In this document: positions 15,960 through 23,041 of the stretch, one piece after another | Layout of the letters: every line of letters starts with the position of its first letter | Numbering within the stretch: position 1 is the first letter of the stretch | Assembly: GCA_018365455.1 (NCBI GenBank) | Contig: JAGZJZ010000002.1 | Location: 142,788 to 206,787, forward strand | Source: Clostridiales bacterium | GTDB taxonomy: Bacteria > Bacillota > Clostridia > Lachnospirales > Lachnospiraceae | DNA length: 64,000 nt | Reading direction: 5' to 3' | Position numbers and translations under genes: made by a program | Notes under the pieces: model-generated | What the model saw: only the letters and a program-made list of their open reading frames with translations | Told to the model about the DNA's origin: nothing | The model's database searches: none

Positions 15960-15988
15960 TTGCTTTTCCAATATATTCGTGTTATAAT
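15960..15988 (+). promoter_or_regulatory. Internal promoter before rpmJ
   Basis: TTGCTT (15960-15965), a 17-base spacer and TATAAT (15983-15988). This would give the rpmJ-rpsM-rpsK-rpsD-rpoA-rplQ part its own transcription start, as the alpha operon has in other bacteria. Confidence 0.75.
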
Positions 15989-16009
15989 TTGAGTCGAACT
16001 TTTTGTGAA

Positions 16010-16050
16010 GACACCATGTTTCGGTGTCGCAGTATGCCCAAATACCGGGC
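16010..16050 (+). promoter_or_regulatory. Hairpin pair in the rpmJ leader
   Basis: GACACC/GGTGTC (16010-16015 with 16023-16028) and GCCC/GGGC (16036-16039 with 16047-16050) lie between the internal promoter and the rpmJ ribosome-binding site (AAAGGAGG near 16064-16071). Confidence 0.45.
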
Positions 16051-16078
16051 GTTAAATGGTGTGAAAGGAGGATTTACC

Positions 16079-16192
16079 ATGAAGGTTAGATCATCAGTGA
16101 AACCTATTTGCGAAAAATGCAAAATCATTAAAAGAAAAGGAAGTATCAGAGTAATCTGTGAAAATCCGAAGCACAAACAGAGACAGGGTTAA
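16079..16192 (+). CDS. rpmJ: 50S ribosomal protein L36 (bL36), zinc type
   Basis: 37-residue smallest large-subunit protein with a zinc ribbon. The ligands are Cys11, Cys14, Cys27 and His32, the C+ form. The ATG at 16079 follows AAAGGAGG; longer in-frame readings start inside the untranslated leader. It is the first gene behind the internal promoter, and a 318-base structured gap follows. Confidence 0.95.
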   Translation: MKVRSSVKPICEKCKIIKRKGSIRVICENPKHKQRQG

Positions 16193-16218
16193 TTCTGTTT
16201 GTAAAAGTTTTATTTTAG

Positions 16219-16418
16219 TGCGGCTGCAGCAGGACTCACCTGGGTGTGTTGTTACTGCTGATGACAATATAAAGTGGAGACTTGCTCCACCATATATTGC
16301 TTATAATACCGGATGCATGCATACCACCTCGTTCAGTAATGGGGGGCATTCGGAAAGGTCGTATTTCAATGCGGCTGGGCAGGACCATCTATCCGTGCCT
16401 CAATTAAGGACAATATAA
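16219..16418 (+). ncRNA. Structured leader with duplicated motifs before rpsM
   Basis: The 318-base gap 16193-16510 has no supported gene. It contains two copies of a composite motif: TGCGGCTG (16219-16226 and 16370-16377) followed 44 and 39 bases later by GACAATATAA (16263-16272 and 16409-16418). In copy one, CAATATA/TATATTG (16265-16271 with 16293-16299) encloses GTGGAG/CTCCAC (16274-16279 with 16285-16290), and CAGCAG/CTGCTG (16227-16232 with 16255-16260) forms an upstream hairpin. The layout suggests a ribosomal-protein-binding leader that has been duplicated. Confidence 0.5.
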
Positions 16419-16510
16419 TTAAGATTTCGAAGGGCGCACACATTTCAGACGTGCAAAAGGCATGGGCTGCGCGGCATCGTGATCTTACAAGAAAATGGAG
16501 GAAATATTAC

Positions 16511-16879
16511 ATGGCTCGTATTGCTGGTGTAGACTTACCAAGAGAAAAACGTGTAGAAATTGGATTAACTTACATCTACGGAATCGGTAGAGTAAGCGCA
16601 ACAAAAATTCTGGAATCTGCAAAGGTGAATCCTGATACTCGTGTCAGAGATTTAACGGATGAAGAAGTAGGAAGAATTCGTGACGTAATTGATGAAACAC
16701 AGACTGTAGAAGGTGATTTAAGAAGAGAAATCGCTCTTAATATCAAGAGATTACAGGAAATCGGATGCTATCGTGGAATCCGTCATAGAAAAGGACTTCC
16801 GGTTCGTGGACAGAAGACAAAGACCAATGCAAGAACCAGAAAAGGTCCTAAGAGAACTGTTGCTAATAAGAAGAAATAA
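16511..16879 (+). CDS. rpsM: 30S ribosomal protein S13 (uS13)
   Basis: 122-residue head protein forming intersubunit bridges and contacting tRNA. It begins MARIAGVDLPREKRVEIGL and carries YIYGIGRVSATKIL. The C-terminal basic tail GQKTKTNARTRKGPKRTVANKKK reaches the P site. ATG 16511 follows GGAGG; the frame is open 60 bases further upstream, but that part is leader. First gene of the alpha operon proper. Confidence 0.96.
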   Translation: MARIAGVDLPREKRVEIGLTYIYGIGRVSATKILESAKVNPDTRVRDLTDEEVGRIRDVIDETQTVEGDLRREIALNIKRLQEIGCYRGIRHRKGLPVRGQKTKTNARTRKGPKRTVANKKK

Positions 16880-16940
16880 TATTGTATTTACGAAAATTAT
16901 AAACTTTATTAAAGAATATGAGAAAGTAGGTTAGTTTAAA

Positions 16941-17336
16941 ATGGCTAAAAAAGTTACCAAAAAAGTGACAAAAAAGCGTGTAAAGAAAAACGTTGAACGC
17001 GGACAGGCACACATTCAGTCATCTTTCAATAACACAATCGTAACATTAACAGATGCTGAAGGAAATGCTTTATCATGGGCAAGTGCTGGTGGTCTGGGAT
17101 TTAGAGGTTCAAGGAAATCTACTCCATATGCTGCACAGATGGCAGCTGAAACAGCTACAAAAGCAGCATTAGTACATGGTCTTAAGACTGTAGATGTAAT
17201 GGTTAAAGGACCAGGTTCAGGACGTGAAGCAGCGATTCGTGCTCTTCAGGCATGTGGTCTTGAAGTAACTAGTATCAGAGACGTGACTCCGGTTCCACAT
17301 AATGGATGCCGTCCACCAAAACGCAGAAGAGTCTAA
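16941..17336 (+). CDS. rpsK: 30S ribosomal protein S11 (uS11)
   Basis: 131-residue platform protein near the mRNA exit and E site. The conserved core is HIQSSFNNTIVTLTDAEGN, SAGGLGFRGSRKSTPYAAQ and the C-terminal RDVTPVPHNGCRPPKRRRV. The first 18 residues are a lysine-rich repeat (KKVTKKVTKK), common in Clostridia. The ribosome-binding site (AAGTAGG) is weaker than that of its neighbours. Confidence 0.96.
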   Translation: MAKKVTKKVTKKRVKKNVERGQAHIQSSFNNTIVTLTDAEGNALSWASAGGLGFRGSRKSTPYAAQMAAETATKAALVHGLKTVDVMVKGPGSGREAAIRALQACGLEVTSIRDVTPVPHNGCRPPKRRRV

Positions 17337-17354
17337 TAGGAGGGGTAGAGTAAG

Positions 17355-17948
17355 ATGGCAGTTAATAGAGTTCCTGTTCTTAAAAGATGTAGATCACTTG
17401 GATTAGATCCAATTTACTTAGGAATAGATAAAAAATCCACTAGAGAATTAAAAAGAGCAAACCGTAAAATGAGTGAGTATGGTTTGCAGTTAAGAGAAAA
17501 ACAGAAAGCAAAATTCATTTATGGTGTTTTAGAAAAACCTTTCAGAAACTACTATAAAAGAGCTGAGAAAATGACGGGTATGACAGGTCCTAACCTGATG
17601 ATCTTATTAGAGACCAGATTAGACAACGTATTATTCCGTGCAGGACTTGCAAGAACTAGAAAAGAAGCTAGACAGATCGTTGACCACAAGCACGTTTTAG
17701 TAAACGGCAAACAGGTTAATATCCCTTCTTATTTAGTAAAAGCAGGCGATACTATCGAAATCAAAGAGAAATGCAAAGGTTCTCAGAGATACAAAGATAT
17801 TTTAGATGCAACAAGTGGAAGACTTGTTCCTGAATGGTTAGATACTGAAGCAGAAGCTTTAAAAATTTCTGTTAAAGAAGCTCCAGCCAGAGAAGCAATT
17901 GATGTTCCAGTTGATGAGATGCTTATCGTCGAGTTGTATTCTAAATAA
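17355..17948 (+). CDS. rpsD: 30S ribosomal protein S4, zinc-free form (uS4)
   Basis: 197-residue primary 16S-binding protein that nucleates assembly; in several bacteria it represses the alpha operon. The S4 RNA-binding domain spans about residues 88-150 (LETRLDNVLFRAGLARTRKEARQ). The N-terminal domain has a single cysteine (Cys12 in LKRCRSLGLDP), so this is the zinc-free (C-) form. That contrasts with the zinc-type S14 and L36 in the same cluster. AGGAGGGG precedes the start. Confidence 0.96.
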   Translation: MAVNRVPVLKRCRSLGLDPIYLGIDKKSTRELKRANRKMSEYGLQLREKQKAKFIYGVLEKPFRNYYKRAEKMTGMTGPNLMILLETRLDNVLFRAGLARTRKEARQIVDHKHVLVNGKQVNIPSYLVKAGDTIEIKEKCKGSQRYKDILDATSGRLVPEWLDTEAEALKISVKEAPAREAIDVPVDEMLIVELYSK

Positions 17949-18007
17949 TCCTTAAAGTGATTTCGTCACCCTCAAAAAAATGATAACCCAAAGGAGGGGC
18001 TTTTATA

Positions 18008-18967
18008 GTGTTCGATTTTAATAAACCAAAAATTGAGATAGCTGAGATATCAGACGATAAGACCTACGGAAGATTTGTTGTGGAACCTTTAGAGAGAGGT
18101 TACGGAACGACGCTTGGTAATTCTCTTAGAAGAATCATGCTTTCTTCATTGCCTGGAGCTGCAGTTAGCCAGGTAAAGATTGAAGGTGTGCTGCATGAAT
18201 TCAGCTCGATTCCAGGTGTAAAAGAAGATGTCACTGAGATCATTATGAACATCAAATCACTGGCGATTCAGAACAACAGTGAGACGAATGAAGCTAAGGT
18301 TGCATACATCGAATTTGAAGGCGAAGGCGTGGTAACAGCTGCTGATATTCAGGCAGACCAGGATATTGAGATCCTCAATCCTGACTTAGTCATCGCAACT
18401 TTAAATGGTGGTGCAGACAGCAAATTATACATGGAACTTACCATTACAAAAGGCAGAGGATATGTAAGTGCTGATAAGGGTAAAAACGAAGATATGCCGA
18501 TCGGTGTAATAGCAGTAGATTCTATTTATACTCCGGTAGAACGCGTTAACCTGACTGTCCAAAATACTCGTGTAGGCCAGATTACCGATTACGATAAACT
18601 GACATTAGACGTATATACAAATGGAACATTAGCTCCTGATGAAGCAGTCAGCCTTGCAGCGAAAGTCTTAAGTGAGCATTTAAGCTTATTCATTGACTTA
18701 TCAGAAAATGCGAAATCCGCAGAAGTAATGATTGAAAAAGAAGACAATGAAAAAGAAAAAGTGTTAGAAATGAACATTGACGAATTAGAGTTATCTGTTC
18801 GTTCTTACAACTGCTTAAAGAGAGCCGGTATCAATACCGTAGAAGAATTGTGTAACAGGACTTCGGAAGATATGATGAAGGTTCGTAACTTAGGACGTAA
18901 GTCTTTAGAAGAAGTATTAGGCAAATTAAAAGAACTTGGATTACAGTTGAACCCAAGCGACGAGTAG
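18008..18967 (+). CDS. rpoA: DNA-directed RNA polymerase alpha subunit
   Basis: 319-residue alpha subunit: the N-terminal domain (to about residue 230) dimerises and nucleates polymerase assembly; the C-terminal domain (about 250-315) binds UP elements and activators. RGYGTTLGNSLRRIMLSSLPG is the family signature, and LELSVRSYNCLKRAGINTVEEL marks the C-terminal domain. The start is GTG at 18008, 8 bases after AAAGGAGGGG. Standard place between rpsD and rplQ. Confidence 0.97.
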   Translation: MFDFNKPKIEIAEISDDKTYGRFVVEPLERGYGTTLGNSLRRIMLSSLPGAAVSQVKIEGVLHEFSSIPGVKEDVTEIIMNIKSLAIQNNSETNEAKVAYIEFEGEGVVTAADIQADQDIEILNPDLVIATLNGGADSKLYMELTITKGRGYVSADKGKNEDMPIGVIAVDSIYTPVERVNLTVQNTRVGQITDYDKLTLDVYTNGTLAPDEAVSLAAKVLSEHLSLFIDLSENAKSAEVMIEKEDNEKEKVLEMNIDELELSVRSYNCLKRAGINTVEELCNRTSEDMMKVRNLGRKSLEEVLGKLKELGLQLNPSDE

Positions 18968-19109
18968 TTGCTGGGGGATACTTTCCCAACTTGTTTTGGG
19001 AAGGCAGCTGTGCCGGGGATTTAATAATAAAACATTATGGACAAAAAAGCATTTAGGAAGTAAGCCCGAAGAGCATTCTTAAGTGTTCCACATATGGAGG
19101 AAATTTAAA

Positions 19110-19646
19110 ATGGCAGGTTATAGAAAACTTGGAAGAACTTCCAGTCAGAGAAAAGCATTAATCAGAAACCAGGTTACAGCTTTACTCCACAATGGTAAGA
19201 TCGTTACAACAGAAACCAAAGCAAAAGAAATCCGCAAAGTTGCAGAAGGCTTAATTGCTATGGCTGTTAGAGAAAGAGACAACTTTGAAACTGTTACTGT
19301 TACTGCAAAAGTAGCACGTAAAGACAAAGATGGCAAAAGAGTAAAAGAAGTTGTAGATGGTAAGAAAGTTACTGTTTATGATGAAGTTCAGAAAGAAATC
19401 AAAAAAGACAATGCTTCCAGACTTCATGCCAGAAGACAGATGTTAAAAGTACTTTATCCTGTAAAGGAAGTACCGAAGGAAGCAGCTGGTAAAAAAGCTA
19501 ATGCAAAACAGGTTGATTTAGTAGATAAATTATTTACAGAGATCGCTCCTAAATATGCAGACCGTAACGGTGGTTATACAAGAATCGTAAAGATTGGCCT
19601 TCGTAAAGGTGATGCAGCTATGGAAGTTCTGTTAGAGCTTGTATAA
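19110..19646 (+). CDS. rplQ: 50S ribosomal protein L17 (bL17), long form
   Basis: 178-residue exit-tunnel-region protein; E. coli and Bacillus forms have about 120-127 residues. The N-terminal MAGYRKLGRTSSQRKALIRNQ and the C-terminal RIVKIGLRKGDAAMEVLLEL are normal. The extra length lies in an internal lysine-rich stretch at about residues 71-103 and the following KEVPKEAAGKKANAKQ. ATG 19110 follows GGAGG. Last gene of the superoperon, with a terminator 10 bases after its stop. Confidence 0.95.
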   Translation: MAGYRKLGRTSSQRKALIRNQVTALLHNGKIVTTETKAKEIRKVAEGLIAMAVRERDNFETVTVTAKVARKDKDGKRVKEVVDGKKVTVYDEVQKEIKKDNASRLHARRQMLKVLYPVKEVPKEAAGKKANAKQVDLVDKLFTEIAPKYADRNGGYTRIVKIGLRKGDAAMEVLLELV

Positions 19647-19656
19647 GAGCATAAGA

Positions 19657-19687
19657 CTCCCGCTAGATTCATAGCGGGAGCTTTTTT
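19657..19687 (+). terminator. Terminator of the ribosomal superoperon
   Basis: CTCCCGCT/AGCGGGAG (19657-19664 with 19673-19680), an 8-base loop and a TTTTTT tract. A clear intrinsic terminator. Confidence 0.92.
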
Positions 19688-19697
19688 ACAATTGTTA

Positions 19698-19710
19698 TGA
19701 AATCGATACC
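19698..19710 (+). promoter_or_regulatory. Putative ScrR box 1
   Basis: TGAAATCGATACC lies 40 bases before the scrR start. It matches the two boxes before scrA (consensus TGARATCGATWMC around an ATCGAT palindrome), which suggests autoregulation. Confidence 0.5.
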
Positions 19711-19750
19711 TCAAAATATGAATTTGTGTTTAAGGAAGGCAGAAAACATT

Positions 19751-20740
19751 ATGAATATCAGCGAAATAGCGGAATTAGCAGGGGTCTCCAGGGCTACGGT
19801 TTCCAGGTATTTTAATAATGGCTACATAAGTGACGAGAAAAGGGAAAAAATCCGTGATGTAATAGACAAAACTGGTTATGTACCGTCCATGTCTGCCCAG
19901 GCACTTCGTACCAAGAAGTCGAGGCTGATCGGTGTCATTGTGCCTAAGATCAGTTCAGAGTCTATCAGCAATATGGTAAATGGAATCAGCCAGATACTTA
20001 CAAAAAACGGTTATCATATATTGCTTGGCAATACGGAAAACAGTATACAAAAAGAATTGGAATATATCAATGTCTTCCGTAACAACCACGTGGATGGCAT
20101 TGTATTTATTGCTACGGTATTTACAAAAAAGCATATTGAAGAATTAAAATCCCTGGATGCACCTGTGGTGATCCTGGGTCAGGAATTGGAAGGGTATTGC
20201 AGTGTCTTTCATGATGATTACCACGCAGCGAAGGATCTGACACAGTATATGATACAGGCAGGATGCCGTAATATCGGTTATTTGGGAGTTACCGAAAAGG
20301 ATCGTGCGGTAGGTGTGGATCGTAAAGAAGGCTTCTTAAATGCACTCCAGGCGGCATATGGAGGCGTTGACAGTAAATCCATGCGTGTCTGCGAGTTTAA
20401 TGCAGAATCCGGTTACCGGCAGATGAAGCAGCTTCTGGATGACAGGCCGAATCTGGATGGAGTGGTATGCGTCACAGATAGCATTGCACTTGGTGCTATC
20501 GAATGTATTAAGGAAAAAGGCCTGCGCATTCCGGAAGATATCTCTGTTGTGGGTATGGGTGACAGTCAAATCTCAAAGGTAATTACCCCAAAACTTACCA
20601 CAGCCAGATATTTTTATGAGCAGAGCGGGCAGGAAGCCGCCGAAATGCTGGTAAATCTTATCGATGCAAAGGAGATCAATGTAAAAAAGCTTAAGCTGGG
20701 CTATGAGATTATGCAAAGGAATTCTGTGAGAAACAGATAA
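19751..20740 (+). CDS. scrR: LacI-family repressor of the sucrose operon
   Basis: 329-residue regulator. The helix-turn-helix is at the extreme N-terminus (MNISEIAELAGVSRATVSRYFNN), with the hinge helix region SAQALRTKKS around residues 50-59, then a periplasmic-binding-like effector domain. The start is placed at 19751 because the helix-turn-helix of this family begins within the first residues; the frame is open 54 bases further upstream. It precedes a sucrose PTS and hydrolase, which fits a ScrR/SacR-type repressor answering to a sucrose derivative. Its own terminator follows, so scrA is a separate transcript. Confidence 0.82.
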   Translation: MNISEIAELAGVSRATVSRYFNNGYISDEKREKIRDVIDKTGYVPSMSAQALRTKKSRLIGVIVPKISSESISNMVNGISQILTKNGYHILLGNTENSIQKELEYINVFRNNHVDGIVFIATVFTKKHIEELKSLDAPVVILGQELEGYCSVFHDDYHAAKDLTQYMIQAGCRNIGYLGVTEKDRAVGVDRKEGFLNALQAAYGGVDSKSMRVCEFNAESGYRQMKQLLDDRPNLDGVVCVTDSIALGAIECIKEKGLRIPEDISVVGMGDSQISKVITPKLTTARYFYEQSGQEAAEMLVNLIDAKEINVKKLKLGYEIMQRNSVRNR

Positions 20741-20741
20741 G

Positions 20742-20782
20742 ATATGCCGCATGTTGAACTATAACAAATGCGGTATATTTTT
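20742..20782 (+). terminator. Terminator after scrR
   Basis: An 11-bp stem with one GU pair (20742-20752 with 20768-20778) ends in a short T-run to 20782. Confidence 0.75.
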
Positions 20783-20852
20783 GATATATGGAATTCATAT
20801 TATTAGTAAAATTACACAAAATAATTCTCTGAAATTTGGCGTAGTTTCATAA

Positions 20853-20881
20853 TTTACATTTTTGCAAAAAGCGTGTAATAT
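20853..20881 (+). promoter_or_regulatory. Promoter of the sucrose transport operon
   Basis: TTTACA (20853-20858), 17 bases, TAATAT (20876-20881). A putative ScrR box lies just downstream, near +7 of the expected start, a typical repression position. Confidence 0.55.
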
Positions 20882-20894
20882 ACAATTATAGAAG

Positions 20895-20907
20895 TGAGAT
20901 CGATACC
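20895..20907 (+). promoter_or_regulatory. Putative ScrR box 2
   Basis: TGAGATCGATACC, 11 of 13 positions plus purine equivalents shared with boxes 1 and 3. It lies directly after the scrA promoter. Confidence 0.5.
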
Positions 20908-20963
20908 ATATAATATTTCTTATAAATGTCGGGAATGTTATATGGTGTATATTCTGTAAGATA

Positions 20964-20976
20964 TGAGATCGATTAC
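20964..20976 (+). promoter_or_regulatory. Putative ScrR box 3
   Basis: TGAGATCGATTAC, 69 bases after box 2. The spacing would permit looping between the two sites. Confidence 0.5.
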
Positions 20977-20994
20977 ACATAGAAAAGAAAGTAT

Positions 20995-21020
20995 GGAACA
21001 GAAAGCGTTTCAAACTACTA
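20995..21020 (+). promoter_or_regulatory. cre-like promoter-operator module, copy 1
   Basis: A 26-base module GGAACAGAAAGCG...TTTCAAACTACTA with the GAAA-GCG-TTTC dyad of LacI/CcpA-type sites. Two further copies lie at 51089-51144 before another sugar operon. Catabolite control or a second promoter are the likely roles. Confidence 0.45.
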
Positions 21021-21027
21021 ATTAAGG

Positions 21028-21053
21028 AATAGCACAAGAAAGCTTGCGCTATT
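21028..21053 (+). promoter_or_regulatory. Hairpin directly before the scrA ribosome-binding site
   Basis: An 11-bp stem with one A-C mismatch (21028-21038 with 21043-21053) and loop AAAG ends at the AAGGAGG of scrA. It may stabilise the 5' end or limit ribosome access. Confidence 0.4.
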
Positions 21054-21067
21054 AAGGAGGTAGAAAA

Positions 21068-23014
21068 ATGGATTACAGAAAAACGGCCCGGGAGATTTAC
21101 GAACAAATCGGTGGGAAGGGAAATCTAATCTCTGCAGCCCACTGTGCAACAAGGCTTCGGCTTGTCATATCCGATAATGAAAAAGCGGATAAAGAAAAGG
21201 TGGAAAATATTGATGGGGTAAAAGGTGTCTTCTTCGCACAGGGGCAGATGCAGATTATCCTTGGAACGGGAGTGGTAAATAAAGTCTATGATGAATTTAT
21301 TCAGATTGCAGATATTTCAGAGAGCAGTAAAGATGAGTTAAAGCAGGTTGCTGCGTCTAAAGCTAATCCATTGCAAAGGCTGATTAAGACATTAGGTGAC
21401 ATCTTTGTTCCGATTATCCCGGCTATTGTAGCCAGTGGTTTTTTGATGGGAATCATGGAAGCATTGAATTTTATGGCTGCCAATGGTTTTCTGGATATTA
21501 ACACCTCCAGTTCTATCTATGTGTTTGCAAAGATCTTCAGTAATACGGCATATACATTTTTACCCATTCTGATTGCGTACAGTGCAGGTAAAGTGTTTGG
21601 TGCCAATCCTTTCTTATCTGCAGTAATCGGTATGATTATGATTCACCCGGATCTGCAGAATGCCTGGACAGTGGCAACAGAGGGGGTGCAGGCAACACAG
21701 AGTGTCTGGTTTGGACTTTACAGTGTAGACATGGTAGGTTATCAGGGGCATGTCATACCGGTTATTATATCCGTATGGGTGCTTGCCCGGATTGAAAAAA
21801 GGCTTCACAAAATCGTGCCTGCGATGTTTGATCTGTTCGTAACACCTTTGGTCAGTGTGTTTGTAACGGGACATTTAACACTTTCTATCATTGGACCAGT
21901 TTTTGTAACAGTGGAAAATGGGCTTCTCGATGGAGTACAGTGGCTGATTGCCTTGCCGCTGGGCATTGGCAGCTTTATTATGGGTGGTGCCTATGCCACA
22001 ACAGTAGTAGCCGGGGTACACCACATGTATACCATTATAGATTTGGGACAAATTGCAAAATTTGGAATGACCTTCTGGCTGCCTCTTGCTTCAGCAGCGA
22101 ATATGGCGCAGGGCGGTGCCACATTAGCTGTGGCGATAAAGACAAAGGATCTGAAAATAAAAGCTATGGCGGTTCCGTCAGCGTTAAGTGCATTTATGGG
22201 AATAACAGAACCTGCTATCTTCGGTGTAAACCTTCGTTTTGTGAAGCCCTTTATCATGGCGTCAATAGGAGGTGCATGCGGTGCGCTATATGCATCCGTG
22301 GTTGGGCTTGGAGCTACAGGAACAGGAGTGACCGGTATCTTTGGGATTCTCCTTTGCCTGAATCAGCCGGTGCATTATCTTATTATGATGTTAATCTCTG
22401 CTGGTACGGCGTTTGTACTGACGTGGCTGTTTGGATATAAAAATCAGGTTAAAGACTTTAATAATAGCAGAGATACCAAAGACACCAAAGATACCAAAGA
22501 CACCAAAGACACCAAAGACACCAAAGACACCAAAGATACAAAGGACATCATGGAAGCATCTGAAAATAAGTCTGTTTTCAGTCCTTTGAAAGGCAGAGTC
22601 ATCCCCATATCAGAAGTTCAGGATGAAACATTTGCTTCTGAAATGTTGGGAAAAGGCGTTGGGATTCTGCCGGATGGAGATCGGGTAGTTGCACCATTTG
22701 ATGGCACAGTCACTACGTTTTTTGAGACGAAACATGCCATAGGACTGACCAATTCGGACGGTCTGGAAGTTTTAATCCATGTTGGTATTGATACGGTAAA
22801 TTTAAAAGGGAAATACTTTCAGGCATTTACGAAGGAAGAGGCAGAGGTGAGGAGGGGAGATGTACTTCTTAAGTTTGACCGTAAAGGCATTGAAGAAGCC
22901 GGTTATGATGCAGCTACAATGGTAATTGTCACAAACACCGATGATTATGAAAACGTAATTTGTAAAACCGGGCAGGTGGCACAAGAACAGGATATAATTA
23001 TTGAAGTTTGCTAA
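21068..23014 (+). CDS. scrA: PTS sucrose/beta-glucoside transporter, EIIBCA
   Basis: 648-residue fused phosphotransferase permease that imports and phosphorylates its sugar at the membrane. EIIB is first (Cys26 in HCATRLRL is the phospho-cysteine). EIIC spans about residues 105-465, with many hydrophobic segments and the GITEPAIFG loop. EIIA lies at about 505-648 (His556 and His571 in the active site). Between EIIC and EIIA is an unusual linker of eight DTK repeats (residues 469-492). Co-location with a GH32 hydrolase points to sucrose. AAGGAGG precedes the ATG. scrB starts 27 bases after the stop. Confidence 0.9.
   Translation: MDYRKTAREIYEQIGGKGNLISAAHCATRLRLVISDNEKADKEKVENIDGVKGVFFAQGQMQIILGTGVVNKVYDEFIQIADISESSKDELKQVAASKANPLQRLIKTLGDIFVPIIPAIVASGFLMGIMEALNFMAANGFLDINTSSSIYVFAKIFSNTAYTFLPILIAYSAGKVFGANPFLSAVIGMIMIHPDLQNAWTVATEGVQATQSVWFGLYSVDMVGYQGHVIPVIISVWVLARIEKRLHKIVPAMFDLFVTPLVSVFVTGHLTLSIIGPVFVTVENGLLDGVQWLIALPLGIGSFIMGGAYATTVVAGVHHMYTIIDLGQIAKFGMTFWLPLASAANMAQGGATLAVAIKTKDLKIKAMAVPSALSAFMGITEPAIFGVNLRFVKPFIMASIGGACGALYASVVGLGATGTGVTGIFGILLCLNQPVHYLIMMLISAGTAFVLTWLFGYKNQVKDFNNSRDTKDTKDTKDTKDTKDTKDTKDTKDIMEASENKSVFSPLKGRVIPISEVQDETFASEMLGKGVGILPDGDRVVAPFDGTVTTFFETKHAIGLTNSDGLEVLIHVGIDTVNLKGKYFQAFTKEEAEVRRGDVLLKFDRKGIEEAGYDAATMVIVTNTDDYENVICKTGQVAQEQDIIIEVC
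22472..22543 (+). repeat. Eight tandem 9-bp repeats encoding Asp-Thr-Lys
   Basis: Eight units of GA(C/T)ACCAAA-type sequence run in frame through the EIIC-EIIA linker of scrA. Most units are identical, so copy number could vary by slippage without breaking the frame. Confidence 0.9.
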
Positions 23015-23041
23015 TTTAAGAGATCACAGGAGTGGCAAATT

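Noticed and set aside
16158..16418. 86-codon frame across the rpmJ end and the rpsM leader
   Set aside because: It covers the end of rpmJ in another frame and hairpin-rich leader sequence, has no ribosome-binding site and no recognisable protein features.
22472..22543. Tandem repeat as a CRISPR-like array
   Set aside because: The units are contiguous 9-bp in-frame codon repeats without spacers.
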